Source: Trichobilharzia regenti | Lineage: Eukaryota > Platyhelminthes > Trematoda > Strigeidida > Schistosomatidae | DNA: 64,000 bases | Assembly: GCA_944472135.2 (NCBI GenBank) | Contig: OX235267.1 | Span: forward strand, 20,009,452-20,073,451 | Direction of reading: 5' to 3' | Shown here: positions 13,401 through 23,505 of the stretch, piece by piece | Numbering within the stretch: the stretch's first letter is position 1 | How the letters are laid out: each line of letters opens with the position of its first letter | Position numbers and translations under genes: made by a program | Notes under the pieces: model-generated | The model's database searches: none | Told to the model about the DNA's origin: nothing | The model's input: only the letters and a program-made list of their open reading frames with translations

Positions 13401-16400
13401 ATCGTGGATTCCAACAAAAAAACTACGCCCTCGTGGTTGAATTTAGATGACAATAGTGATACTCCGAACTTGTAATGATTATACTAACTTTATTATGGCA
13501 TATCGTTTTTCTTTGTTTTTACTACATTTGCTTCACTCCGTTTAGCAGAATACAACTTCATTCTCTGAGTCACAACTACCAGCTCTCCATCTTACGTTGT
13601 TTTCACCTTTTATCCAATATAGTTAGCAAAGAGTCAAAGTAAGCGACAGCTGAGCAAATGAATCTTATTCAAATCGTCTCAAAAATCAGACAAGACACCT
13701 TTACTCGTGTTTGGTAATAAACAACTATCTTTAGCTAACCAACCAACCAAATGATACATATCGCTCACCCTTCGAAATCCTACTGTTGCAAACAGTTTGC
13801 AACTCAGATAACTTCTATCTATAGGAGCAAAGATGAGTCAGTGCTCGAGATGATAAATTAACGAATAATTCCTTTTAATTGTTACTTGACACAATCGGCC
13901 ATGTCAGTTGCAACATCAGAATACATGTTACAATGGAGAAATTCGACTGAAGTTGGGAACTGGAGTAAAGGACTAAATTTATACTTCAGCTGATTGATCT
14001 AACCATTTCAATTTCAGTTTATGTGTCCAGGGGTTAATTCTCGTTCAGCCCAAACAACTACGAACCATTAGAATCACATTTTTGCGGGTCATATACCTTG
14101 TACACGAAAAATAGTCGTCAATTTAAGTGAATCAAACGCACTTTCTACACTGCTAACAACTCACGTCTGGAGTACTCGAACCGGAGTGTCAGACAATACG
14201 TGAAGGATAAACTATTGCTGACGTCTATTTTCATGTATATCTACTATTTCACACACTCCTGTGAAGCCGATGACACTGAATGTTGTAAGCGAGTTCCCCG
14301 TAAGCCTATTGACAAATACCTTCCCGCCTAGTTCACCATAGATGAATATAGGAACAAAAAATCCCCTATTTGTGAACATTGTTTGGAACTGAGTCGTTTA
14401 ACTCCTCGTTATTCATCTTCCAGAGTTATCTGCAAAGATAGATTAAACCATTTCAAAAATCTACATTTTGACCACCTAAGTACACGTGGAGCACCAGATA
14501 TGCATGAACATAAACCGAGGTGACGCATTGAAGGACGTCTTCCAAGACAACTTTTTGATCTGGGCCTAAAATTACCTTTCCAGTCAGTTTCAGTCTATTT
14601 CGCTTTATTTTCCCTACGTTGACTATTATCACTACCATTATTACAAATTCAATTCTTCAACAGTACTTGACTCGCCTTATGAATCTTAACATAAACTTCT
14701 TTCTTCAATAACCCTTTTTGTATTTCACCTTCTTCAATGAGATACTCCCCGCCTAATAATCATATTATATCTTATTTTAAAAGCAATAACTGAGCAATTT
14801 TAGAGTGATTAATACACTTTTTAGGTAATATAAATAAGAATGTAAAACTTGAAAATAAAGTCGTCGGAAATCATATCGTTTAATACATTTTTGTACATTT
14901 GAACAAATGACGAAAACCAACCTCTTTTAATTCGCCTTCCGTTATAGTTGAAGGCAATGCACGAAAAAATATTGACGCTGTTTTGTGCAACAGCTTTGGT
15001 GGATTTGAACACTTCAACTGAGTAGTATTTGAAGAATCACTCAAATTCGAGCGTTTATCAGATGAATCATTGACAGAGTTAACAAGTGAAGGAACATCAT
15101 GATCTTCATTTTTACACCCTCCTGGGGTTTCAGCAGTCGTAGGAGTCGGCACATCGTCATCTTCCACTTCATCAGCTTTTACAGCATCGCATACACCACT
15201 GAATTCATCTGTACATTTTAAAAACAATATTTATTTGAATGACTACAGAAGCACATTTGGTAACTTGATAAAAGTAGTTTTTAGTACTAATCTATGAAAA
15301 ATAGCTTCTAAGACTTTAGTCATAACGTATTACTTTACGCCACTGACCGACTATTACGCCTACGTTTGGATGAAAGAGATTTAAACCTCGGAAATTAAAC
15401 CAGAGGCGAGTACTACGAATCCTAGAGCCCTTTCCTTTGAAATCCACGAAATATAAACTTAGGTGGGTAAGTACTTTTGCATGTTAAACCAAGCATACAC
15501 AAAACATGGTGTGTGCGATATACAAAATAACTCGCTGAGAGCGAAGTACAACCCAAAGTACTACTCGAGATTGCTTCGATCTCCTGAAGACAGTGACTTC
15601 ATCAGAATTATGATACATCACAGAACCTGGTCTGACGTTATAAACCTACTGAAATAAGAAGTGATTAACTCATACGGCACAAGCAAATACCACTAAACTC
15701 ACTAGTCTTATGTGTTTCTTCCGCCTCAGGTTCAGAATCCTCATTTTGTTCACCTTCACTTGAAGAACCACTGTCACTACTTCGGCTACTATGTGAATGG
15801 ACAGAACTACTTGACTTGTTGGACGTAGTCCGTACTCGTCTGCGATTTGCCAGGTCTTCTCCTATAGGACAATCTTGTGTGAAAGATTCTTCCTTTGGTT
15901 TTCGACGATTTTCGGAATTAGAAGGATCATGATCAAAGTTATCATCAGTATCAGCCTCTCCTTCGCTTTTATTATCGCAACAAATTGGTCCTGAAGTCTG
16001 TCCGCAATCGACGTTTGAAACAATGACGAGAAAGAAAAGAAACATGAGATGAGCTAGAATTGTTACTGGAAATAAGCAGTAGTTCTGTTTTCAAGTAAAA
16101 ACTTAAAACCAACAGCTGTATCAAGCATGAAAACTGCGGAGAGTGAAATACAACCTTTTTTGCTTTTGTGCTAAACAAAAACGCCTAAATAGTAATATCT
16201 ACGTTGGTCACTTCAGCAGACAGTCAGTCACAGCTTTTCAACTTTCGGATATCACATCATTATTAGGAAGGAATATAGGGTAGTAAAACAATTTACCAAA
16301 AAGATGTCACCAATGCTCAATAAGTGTCAAACCACGCACTATACGCCTGACTACATAGGCAATAAAGTAGTTTGAAGAATAATGCACTAGATGAGATTAA

Positions 16401-19400
16401 TGTCCTTTAGAGAACCAAGGTAGGGAAATATAACAAAACTTGAACATGCAAAGATGTAACGGATGAAGAAAAACTAGATGAACACTAGTAAACATTTTCA
16501 CAATCTGAAAGATGGCAAGGAGTAAGTGAACCTTCACCCCTGTAAGAGATTCTGAACAATGTCACTGACAGTCTGATTCGTAGAATCCCAATGATGCCCC
16601 ACTCAAATAGTCAACACCCTATGTGGCTGAAGCGAACATTCAGAAGCTTTCCCATTTCGCCTAACACTCTTCGTCTAAGAAAGCGGCAACTCAGAGTGTG
16701 TAGCAAGTATCTTAATTACTTCAATAGATGGAGCGTCGTATTCTAATCCAATGACTTGCCCTTCTTACTCAAAAGCTTAGACTTAACCTTATTACAAATT
16801 ACCACAATTCTTCAACTAAATCGACAGACGGAATGTGGGAACCTGTAGTCAAAAGTTCATAATCTTTTCATACCTCCCACCTTCAACAGCTGTCTCATTC
16901 ATAAAGTAAGACTGAGAACCAGTAGACAGTACATATCCTTTTGAGGGACAGCTGGATATCACTCCGATGCAAAATGTGACACAATTTAGCAAGTGCCCAA
17001 CGAGCCTTTATTTTCGAGTTGAGATTCAATCAACAACCGGCCCATTTGGCCTGATGTACGTGAAGTGGCCGATAGATCCACAACCATTTCACTCCCTATC
17101 ATTAGACTGAGAGTCCTCGTAAGCCAGTATTGTAGAATGATCTTGGCAAGAGAGAATCTGATGCCAGGCGAATCGGGATGTTTTCTCAGCTTTTTCATAA
17201 GAATATATTTAATATAAGTTTTTATTGATAATCTATGACCATACCACCTAGAGAATATGGAGAACAATATTTAGCATTTCTAAAGAATGCTCTCACTGAA
17301 TGTCAAATTTATTTCTCATAATCAACGATTAGGCAAATAGTGTTTGCAAAAGGAACATCTGTTAGTGTGTTTTCAATATCGAAGATTGAAAATACATTTT
17401 AGGGAAATAAACAGTAATAACTTCAATACACCTCAAATAGACATTTGGTGCTTTATTCAACAAATATCCATTAATTCAGTCGGTATTAGGGCACAAAAAG
17501 AATTTTATATGCTTAGTAAATGTACAACAAAATGAAGTAACAGAATACTTATGAAATCCACCTAACAGATGAGTAAACATGAACTGCAAAAGTTGCTTTC
17601 TTGATTTGCCTCTCATCATAGACTCCCCATCATGTCTGGCATAAAAACTAACTCAATGCTTTTTAAGTGTTGTGGACAAAAATTGCTGTCACCCACAGTT
17701 TGTCCCGAAAATTATGAAGCTGAGACAAGCCAAACCACCTGCATTTTTAATTCCTAAAGAACCACTTCTCATGAACCGACAACTTAACTACAAACCATGG
17801 GCAAAAATACCACTAGACCGCTAATGCCTTTCATTTTTGTTCGATGTTTGATACGCTTTTTTCATGCAACCAACGTTGCGATTATGCATAGCGACTGCTT
17901 ATCAGTTGATCTGCAAAAAGTATGTCAGCCTTATTCACATTTTAATTGCCTAAATGCATCTTTGGTAAATTGATTTAAGCTTTGAAATTGAACATGTCTC
18001 ACCTGAGATGATCGATGTAAGTCCTCATCAGAGTATTTGGCACGATCTACCTCATCCAATATTTTTAAATCTTCATCGGATCCACCTTCTAGTTTAATAA
18101 CAACGGCATCCATAAGTTTTATGAGATTTTCACTGTTGTCCATTTGAACAGACTGATTTTCGAAAAAGCCTTTTTGCAGAAGCTCCATAAAAACTTCTAG
18201 ACGATGTCTAACTGCTGCACTGAGGGCATTTTTCCTTTCATCCATATAGTCAGGATGATAACGAAGACGTAACCTATATCGTAAAATAGCAAACAAGAAA
18301 GTTAAAACATGCACAAAAAACACTCTAATACGTTAACCATCTGTTTAGCTCAAGTCACACCTCGTTATATCAATCTATCAGGAAATAACTTGGGTTTATA
18401 ACTGCAAAATTACGCATAAATTTAAGACTGAACAACTAATAGACGGAGTCGCGGTTTGACTATTGACTATACTACTTACATTATTTTCTGTACATTACTA
18501 CTCTTATTTCCCCTAATGATCTTCACATATTTTTGAGTAAAATCAGATGGATAGTCATTCACTATTATTGTTTTCTTCATTTGCTTGATTTCATTAATTA
18601 AATCTGACTTACTGGCTAGGTTCTTGGCTGCATTATATGAACACTTAACTGGGCCTACCTTTACCGAGTTTGGGTGAGATGAACCTAGGTTTTAATATTT
18701 ACAAGAATGTGTCGACTTCCTACAGATTCAAGTATCTAACTCACGATTTTGTTTTTGTTTGATATGAAAATCTAGCATGGTGGAGATATGTGGTTGACAC
18801 ATTCATCATGTTAAAATCCGAACATATCCCTGAACTCTTCACACGCAGACACTCAGCAGGAAATGGAATCCAACTAAATTTTGAATTAGAAAATGAATCA
18901 GGTGAGTTAGCTATGCTAGGCTTAAGGACCCGATAGATCCAATTAAGAAAAATATAATTTATCAAATACCACGTAATAACTGTGAGGTCACTCAAATAGG
19001 TCAAATTAGTAGGTAAGGATTATTTAGATTATAGAAACAAAGCAATTTAACTAGAGCTAGAATGACTGACTCCGCTAAGTTAGACAACGTAACTCAGTAT
19101 TTGCAATACACCTTCTTGCATGTAATCCCAATAGGGTTGGACAGCGTGGAAGTATTAAAAAAGAATACAGTTGGGTGGATAAGTGAATCTTCGTTCATCG
19201 ACTGAACATCAAACGCATACAATCGACATGACAGACATATGGAAAATCACAATGAATAACAGGGGAATGAAAAATTATATAAACCGAACTATGAAGCCTT
19301 ATGATTACACTGATTTGACTATCTGCAACAAAATGTGTTCGAAACATCATCTAGTTACAAATACTGTATCACTGAGTGTCATATAAAATAAACTCACTTC

Positions 19401-22400
19401 ACATCAAGTCAATGACCTAAGGGTTCAAAATGGAAGGTTTAATATAACTGACTGACTGACTCGTCAACATAAAGCTCTTCTACAAAGTATATCAGTTTAA
19501 TATGAGTTTGTAATTATCTTGCCTGCATAGCTAACTTCCAATTGATAAGTCGAGGTTGAATCTTACGCCAGATATTTACCAGTCAGACAGTATTACTATC
19601 ATTCAAACTGCATGAACTAACTAATAATGCTGAATTGATTTGACGTACGCATTATGTGAAGGGCTAAAAGCTAATAAACAATGGTTCAAAATTAAAACGT
19701 TAAGCAGATCCAGAAGTATTGATAGGAACTCTAGATATCCAAAATATTTACTACAGCTAAGTTATGCAAAACACCGTAACACTAATAAATTTCACAAGCA
19801 AAAGCTGTATTAACGTATTAAACACCAAATGTTTAGACTTAATGGACTTTAGACTCACTGTCTACTAAGCCCTACATACGGAGACATAATAAACCCCACT
19901 GATTGCCGTAATATAACTGTGGTTTAAGTATAAAACCTGGGCACTGTGGTAAAGTATAACTCCACTATAGATAGGATTTTATTTTGATAAATCACACAGT
20001 GTTGTACAGTAACTGATGACGTTTTGAGCATAAATTATCACTCATAATCATATCAATAATAATAATTTCTACTCGAAACGTCATCAGTTAATATTACTGT
20101 ACATCACTGTGATTTATCAAAATAAAAAATTATCTATAGTGAAGTATGAATGTGGTTGTCTGATTTATATATCATAACAATCCAACAAATTGTGCCTGCT
20201 GAAACTAATGTTCACATAGGTGCTACCATGTCCCAAAGACAGTATGCATAGCGTTTAGACTGAAAGCAGTTACCATTGAGGTGTAAGTGGGGGTTAGAGG
20301 GTGAAGATATGCTACAATACACTAATTCAGTTGGACAAATAACAGGCCAGCCCTGCTGCATTTCTGCTTAATACATAAGGATCAGAAAAAGTCAAACAAG
20401 AAAATTATACATCTCCAGTTAATTAAAACTGGTCCGTAACTAGTGGCAAGATTTTTTGTACAGAAGTTCCACAAAATCTGCTCCCAAAGAGACCATGTCA
20501 CCAGTCCCAAGTTATCGCCTGGACTAAGATTGTGCAACACTAGTTTTTTCCATCCGGCACCTCAAGAATAAATCAACTGCCATATGGACATCTAAAAGCA
20601 GCAACCACCCACACACTTCTATTAGCACATAAAGTACTTTTCTTCACCTTTTACTACTTCTCTCACCTCTTCAGATAGTTTATTTATCTGCTCTTAGCCC
20701 TGCCACCACTACTAGCCGTTCGTCACCTAGTGTACCAAGCTATACCAAGCCGATGACTTTCAACGTCCAGACCTCGAGCCAAATAGAGAAACTAGCCTGA
20801 CTGTGGCACCTCCAAGTTCGATCCAGGTTGTGTTCCAGAGACACTCGCGAGACCAAAGTATATTTATTTATTTAACCTCCCCTTATTGATTAGGCGAGTA
20901 GGCAGTATTCAGTCTGCGCTTAATAGTTTCTGCGGCTAGTTCTTGTAGATTTCGGGGTGTGCGGAGACTACTAAACTTGAAACCAGAAAATACCACTGCA
21001 ATGAATTCCAGTAGACAACCATCGGTAAACATCTCATCAATTAGACCTTAGGAAGTAGAAATCCGAGAAAAATGCATCGGCTGTGCAGTCATAAGAGGGT
21101 GCTTCGGTCGTATCTTCAGTCTGCGATAGGTCCCAGAAAGTATGTATAATTTCCATCATTTAAAATTCACATTTCTTGACAAGTTGGGTTTTGACTCTGT
21201 CAATTAAGGTGCTGTGTTGATGTTTGGCTGAGGTTGTCTTGAGAACAAGCGATTATGGGGAGCAGTCAACTGAAATCCCGACAACCAGTAGTCCCTTACG
21301 CATCCTCATTATCAGCATTACTTAATTTTACCGTATATATACTAATGCAAGCGACCTTACCCGATTTCGCAGTCTCAGCAACTGATATGTTACCAGAAAT
21401 CTCTGGATTAGAATACACAGAATATATAGACCACGTACATACACTGGTGAAAGCCTTTCGGAGAGCGTGAGGAAAAAACCCGATTTGCCTGGCATCAGAT
21501 TCTCTCTTGCCAAGATCATTCTACAATACTGGCTTGCGAGGACTCTCAGTCTAATGATAGGGAGTGAAATGGTTGTGGATCTATCGGCCACTTCACGTAC
21601 ATCAGGCCAAATGGGCCGGTTGTTGATTGAATCTCAACTCGAAAATAAAGGCTCGTTGGGCACTTGCTAAATTGTGTCACATTTTGCATCGGAGTGATAT
21701 CCAGCTGTCCCTCAAAAGGATATGTACTGTCTACTGGTTCTCAGTCTTACTTTATGAATGAGACAGCTGTTGAAGGTGGGGGGGGTATGAAAGGATTCAC
21801 GGTTCCCAGCCGCAGATTGCCATGTGAATGGACACGATTTGGTGCATTAAGCAGGACCTAGAGACTGATTTCCTGTCTATATCTTCGTGTGACCACCCTT
21901 AACTTTTCTAAAATTATTACACGTCAAGTAACACTTCTCCGAGAATTCAGTGGTTTGGCATGCGTGTAAGGTGTTCTAACCACTCAATCGGTACAGCTTC
22001 AAAACCTTAAAGACTGGACTTCACACGCTGCCTGAAACTGATCTTAAATCTATTAATATAAAATAATAATAATTTTCTCTACCAAACCGCCTAACATGGG
22101 AGACAAAGAGCGAACATCTATGGTCTAGTAGCCTCTTATCACCCACTTCCGAATGCCATGTTCCACTACCACAAAGGACGGAAGCCGGATAGCTCAAAGA
22201 AGCAGCGAGTACAGGCCTAAAAAACGAAGAGGCTAGCAAAATGCCAATACTTCTGAACACTACGAGCACCGATATGAGAACATCTCCTTTAAGTTTCACA
22301 AATAGACGCAGTGTAACGGATTATGAGATGGTCAAACGTGTTGACAAATGAGAGCACAAACAGGATTACTTCCGAACGATCAGGCTCCGCTGAGAATCTC

Positions 22401-23498
22401 TTTCACTCTATACGTGAGTCAGTGGAAGCAACTAACATCCCTTACCAAGTTGTTCTATAACGATAAAGCTCAAACAAAAACGTTGAAGTGGAACAAAGAT
22501 GCAGCCATAGTCACATAGATCTTAAAAATCAAAAACAAATTTTCCGTAGCAAGCAACGCAAGATGTTTCGCCTACTTGATTCTGGACGACAGTGAGAAGC
22601 CCTTTGTACGAATTTATATTTGCACACTGAAAACAAACCCGGATTAAGTTAATAATAGTAATAGCAGAAGTACGAAGCGAAGAGCGGAAAGGGGAGGCTG
22701 AAACAACTATTAGACACTTCTCCCAAACCAATTAACACTGAAAATGTACTGGGGATGTAATATATTTCATCTGCTCTTCCTGAAAACTTTGTTATCCGAA
22801 CTGATAGAGTAACATCGCAATATACGCGAAGAGGTTGCTGAAACTTGTGCTATTTCACACCTTATGAACCAACCGAAAATGTGGATATCACGTGAAAAAG
22901 GGTAGAAATACATCCCTACTTAGTGCTAATGACTGCTTTCAGACCGATTAAAGGTTGGTCGACAATGGCTAGGACAAGACGGTTAACGAATGATAACCTC
23001 AGAATGAAATTACTTTAGTCAACACTAATAAGCACGATGAAACACATTATCAACTTACCACTCTTCAGTTTTGTGAGCCTCAAAAAACTCTTCGATATGA
23101 CGCTTCATGTAGCCTTCCTTGTACTCTTTGTACTTATTGCAAGCTTCCTCCTCAGTTATCAAATCATCTAGGGGATCAAGGAATCGTTTGAAGGGGAGTA
23201 CTGGGGGCCTGTATATACTGTCATACTCTGTGGTACTAGAGCTCTTTATGTCTTTGCGCAAGTAGGAATTCGACCTATAATCCTCGTTGGATTCCTTTCG
23301 TGACTTTTTATACGGTGGCTCCGCATTTGGAGAACGTCCTCGTTCACCTGGCACACGATGATCATCTGCATTTGCTGGCCGGTCGTCGAAGGGTTCTCGT
23401 TTATCACCTGGACGACGTCGTCCATCGTGATCACTCCGCTCGCGGCGGAACTTATCACGACTTCGTCGACGATCTGACTCATCATCTGAGTCAGCCAT
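1391..23498 (-). CDS. SRRT: SRRT/ARS2 (serrate) RNA effector, ten coding exons, complete
   Basis: The CDS joins, on the minus strand: 23059-23498, 18003-18273, 15703-15997, 14922-15208, 12511-13003, 10958-11253, 9437-9585, 6654-6996, 2197-2459 and 1391-1463. All nine introns begin GT and end AG and every phase closes, giving 2,910 nt and 969 residues (human ARS2 is about 876). Recognition rests on collinear similarity over the whole length. The start is [20 protein letters not shown]. The N-terminal domain includes [16 protein letters not shown]. The RRM-like core runs from [12 protein letters not shown] to [18 protein letters not shown]. Further blocks are [28 protein letters not shown], the zinc-finger block [10 protein letters not shown]...VRKHIFNKH, and the acidic C-terminus [11 protein letters not shown]. 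Known role: ARS2 bridges the nuclear cap-binding complex to 3'-end processing, export, decay and microRNA machinery. Introns 1, 2, 7 and 8 carry retroelement debris. Exon boundaries are read by eye and need transcript data. Confidence 0.95.
1464..2196 (-). other. SRRT intron 9 (733 bp)
   Basis: A GT-AG intron with a TTTTCTCTTGTAG acceptor. It is AT-rich with no recognised content. Confidence 0.75.
2197..2459 (-). CDS. SRRT: SRRT coding exon 9 (Gln/Ala-rich)
   Basis: Codes residues 859-946. It starts DYYDAAA, followed by seven Gln and a long Ala-rich stretch, then the Arg-rich [17 protein letters not shown] and [20 protein letters not shown]. The open frame seems to stop at TAA just inside 2197. 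However, AATAG|GTAAAT is a donor whose split codon (AG|A) continues perfectly in exon 10, so I place the exon end at 2197. Confidence 0.9.
2940..2950. repeat. Target-site duplication, 3' side of RTE insertion
   Basis: TTGTTTACAAC, matching 6537-6547 exactly. It brackets the RTE in SRRT intron 8. Confidence 0.85.
2951..6536 (-). mobile_element. Near-full-length RTE-clade LINE with target-site duplication
   Basis: A 3.6-kb insertion in SRRT intron 8, same strand as the gene. It is flanked by an 11-bp direct repeat, TTGTTTACAAC, at 2940-2950 and 6537-6547. The 5' region on the minus strand starts near 6536, and the 3' end finishes in a short GACA tandem repeat at 2951, as RTE elements do. One ORF (endonuclease then RT) spans most of it. 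A sister copy is at 59280-61922. It resembles schistosome RTE families such as SR2/SR3; I do not assign a family name. Confidence 0.92.
3132..6463 (-). pseudogene. RTE endonuclease-reverse transcriptase ORF with one frameshift
   Basis: The reading frame is open from about 6463 to 5648, then shifts by one base and runs from about 5670 to the stop at 3132. The first part carries apurinic endonuclease motifs ([30 protein letters not shown]). After the shift come [17 protein letters not shown] and [13 protein letters not shown] motifs follow: [62 protein letters not shown] and the catalytic [12 protein letters not shown]. The RTE 3' tail is [20 protein letters not shown]. No ATG lies near the N-terminus; the frame may begin at a GTG or an upstream start. 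Apart from the frameshift at about 5660-5675 it looks young. Confidence 0.9.
6537..6547. repeat. Target-site duplication, 5' side of RTE insertion
   Basis: TTGTTTACAAC, matching 2940-2950 exactly. It lies about 110 bp inside intron 8 from the exon 8 donor. Confidence 0.85.
6654..6996 (-). CDS. SRRT: SRRT coding exon 8 (zinc-finger exon)
   Basis: Codes residues 744-858. The opening block [12 protein letters not shown] and [19 protein letters not shown] is the ARS2 zinc-finger region; C751, H767 and H772 are candidate ligands. [16 protein letters not shown] follows, then a Gly/Ser/Arg/Tyr-rich tail. It ends CAG|GT in phase 0. The ORF reading past 6654 into SHYQWV is intron read-through. Confidence 0.95.
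6997..9436 (-). other. SRRT intron 7 (2.4 kb)
   Basis: A GT-AG intron. It carries a truncated RTE fragment (7937-8687). The remaining parts (6997-7929 and 8695-9436) are AT-rich with nothing recognised. Confidence 0.75.
7937..8687 (-). mobile_element. 5'-truncated RTE-clade LINE, second family
   Basis: The minus-strand ORF ending at 8137 carries the RTE 3' tail: [58 protein letters not shown] and [20 protein letters not shown]. It diverges enough from the copy at 2951-6536 to be a different family. About 200 bp of 3'UTR follow, with a TTTTATTTTATTT-like terminus at 7937. CATCATT occurs at both edges (7930-7936 and 8688-8694), a possible 7-bp target-site duplication. It lacks the endonuclease and RT core, so it is dead on arrival. 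It is intronic and sense to SRRT. Confidence 0.85.
9437..9585 (-). CDS. SRRT: SRRT coding exon 7
   Basis: This short exon (49 codons plus 2 nt) was found by reading the gap between exons 6 and 8. It reads [16 protein letters not shown], then [20 protein letters not shown]. It matches the ARS2 stretch just before the zinc finger. It ends CC|A (Pro), in phase with exon 8. The donor is GTAAGT. Confidence 0.92.
9586..10957 (-). other. SRRT intron 6 (1.4 kb)
   Basis: A GT-AG intron of AT-rich sequence with no recognisable gene or repeat. Confidence 0.7.
10958..11253 (-). CDS. SRRT: SRRT coding exon 6
   Basis: Codes residues 596-694 (first codon split G|CT). Contains [38 protein letters not shown] and [11 protein letters not shown], collinear with the start of the ARS2 C-terminal domain. 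It ends in phase 0. Confidence 0.95.
11254..12510 (-). other. SRRT intron 5 (1.3 kb)
   Basis: A GT-AG intron. It contains a copy of a short repeat family at 12382-12460. No gene or other named element is visible. Confidence 0.7.
12382..12460. repeat. Short dispersed repeat, copy 1 (GACGTTTCGA family)
   Basis: Contains GATTTATCACACA, CAGTAATATTTACT, GACGTTTCGAACACAATTTG and TTCATAATCATATCA in the same order as the copies at 19923-20045 and 41500-41625. It is a diverged dispersed repeat without coding content. Confidence 0.65.
12511..13003 (-). CDS. SRRT: SRRT coding exon 5
   Basis: Codes residues 432-596. It completes the RRM-like core ([37 protein letters not shown]) and continues through [32 protein letters not shown] and [20 protein letters not shown]. 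These are the most conserved stretches against human ARS2 and make the identification secure. It is the longest internal exon. Confidence 0.96.
13004..14921 (-). other. SRRT intron 4 (1.9 kb)
   Basis: A GT-AG intron of AT-rich sequence. I find no coding similarity and no repeat that I can name in it. Confidence 0.7.
14922..15208 (-). CDS. SRRT: SRRT coding exon 4
   Basis: Codes residues 336-431. The acidic linker continues, then [22 protein letters not shown], the first strand and helix of the central RRM-like domain. The donor is GTTGGT, weaker than the other donors but in correct phase with exon 5. Intron 3 (15209-15702, 494 bp) upstream holds nothing recognised. Confidence 0.92.
15703..15997 (-). 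CDS. SRRT: SRRT coding exon 3 (acidic, Ser-rich linker)
   Basis: Codes residues 238-336 (last codon split A|AT). Composition is low-complexity Asp/Glu/Ser with an Arg-rich patch ([15 protein letters not shown]), matching the position of the acidic KE/SES-rich linker of animal ARS2. There is little direct sequence conservation, so the call rests on phase and collinearity. The acceptor has a weak pyrimidine tract. Acceptor AG placement is set by the phase-0 requirement. Confidence 0.85.
15998..18002 (-). other. SRRT intron 2 (2.0 kb)
   Basis: A GT-AG intron. Its only recognisable content is the minus-strand RTE fragment at 16868-17190. The rest is AT-rich with no supported feature. Confidence 0.75.
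16868..17190 (-). repeat. Inverted-pair arm A: decayed RTE RT fragment in intron 2
   Basis: Read on the minus strand it gives [17 protein letters not shown], then [12 protein letters not shown]. This corresponds to the RTE region [15 protein letters not shown]...LKIGSEVVE just after the YADD box, with the frame decayed beyond. It is nearly identical, in opposite orientation, to 21468-21790. Both share the same frame lesions, so they derive from one already-dead copy. Confidence 0.8.
18003..18273 (-). CDS. SRRT: SRRT coding exon 2
   Basis: Codes residues 147-237. It opens with the third base of the split Trp codon and ends in phase 0 at HRSSQ. Conserved blocks are [16 protein letters not shown] and [20 protein letters not shown], matching the second half of the serrate/ARS2 N-terminal domain. 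It is flanked in both introns by arms of a 310-320-bp inverted repeat. Confidence 0.95.
18778..18928 (+). mobile_element. Penelope-like element RT fragment
   Basis: The plus-strand frame reads [16 protein letters not shown], then a Penelope-like continuation ending near [24 protein letters not shown] is the hallmark catalytic box of Penelope-like RTs; here the first catalytic Asp is Val. It has no Met and no flanking domains, so it is an old fragment in intron 1, antisense to SRRT. Confidence 0.7.
19923..20150. repeat. Palindromic MITE-like repeat with about 80-bp arms (GACGTTTCGA family, copy 2)
   Basis: The left arm (about 19953-20037) and right arm (about 20065-20147) are reverse complements with few mismatches. 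Both contain CTATAG, TTTTGATAAATCACA, TGTACAGTAA, and CTGATGACGTTTT or its complement. A 27-bp AT-rich spacer separates them. The left arm alone matches copies at 12382-12460 and 41500-41625, so this copy is two opposed units or a fold-back element. Confidence 0.8.
21468..21790 (+). repeat. Inverted-pair arm B: decayed RTE RT fragment in intron 1
   Basis: This is the plus-strand counterpart of 16868-17190, with only a handful of differences. It reads [19 protein letters not shown], then [20 protein letters not shown] run of eight to nine G near 21779 marks the distal end of similarity. Confidence 0.8.
21940..22300 (-). mobile_element. Degraded RTE 3'-tail fragment
   Basis: On the minus strand it shows [37 protein letters not shown], and then a [18 protein letters not shown] run decayed to LYRLSG...LHACQT. 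This corresponds to the [21 protein letters not shown]...[12 protein letters not shown] region. It has several frameshifts. Confidence 0.65.
23059..23498 (-). CDS. SRRT: SRRT coding exon 1
   Basis: Codes residues 1-147 (last codon split TG|G, Trp). It starts at the ATG of MADSDDESD, almost identical to the start of vertebrate ARS2. It is rich in Arg, Asp and Ser, then enters the conserved [21 protein letters not shown] segment of the serrate N-terminal domain. The donor is GTAAGT on the minus strand. Confidence 0.95.
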
Positions 23499-23505
23499 TT
23501 AAAAT

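Larger units (their letters stand above)
18274..23058 (-). other. SRRT intron 1 (4.8 kb)
   Basis: A GT-AG intron. It holds a Penelope-like fragment (18778-18928), a palindromic repeat (19923-20150), one arm of an inverted RTE pair (21468-21790) and another degraded RTE tail (21940-22300). Elsewhere (18929-19922, 20151-21467, 22301-23058) I see only AT-rich sequence with no supported gene. Confidence 0.8.

Noticed and set aside
15665..16045. N-terminal part of the open frame ([15 protein letters not shown]) as a signal peptide of a separate gene
   Set aside because: It is the pyrimidine-rich intron 2 acceptor region translated through; the exon starts at 15997.
20008..20095. CTGATGA and GAAAC near each other suggested a hammerhead ribozyme like those in schistosome satellites
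   Set aside because: The hammerhead order CTGATGA-stem II-GAAA is not present on either strand; the two motifs are just the opposite strands of the palindrome's CTGATGACGTTTC core.
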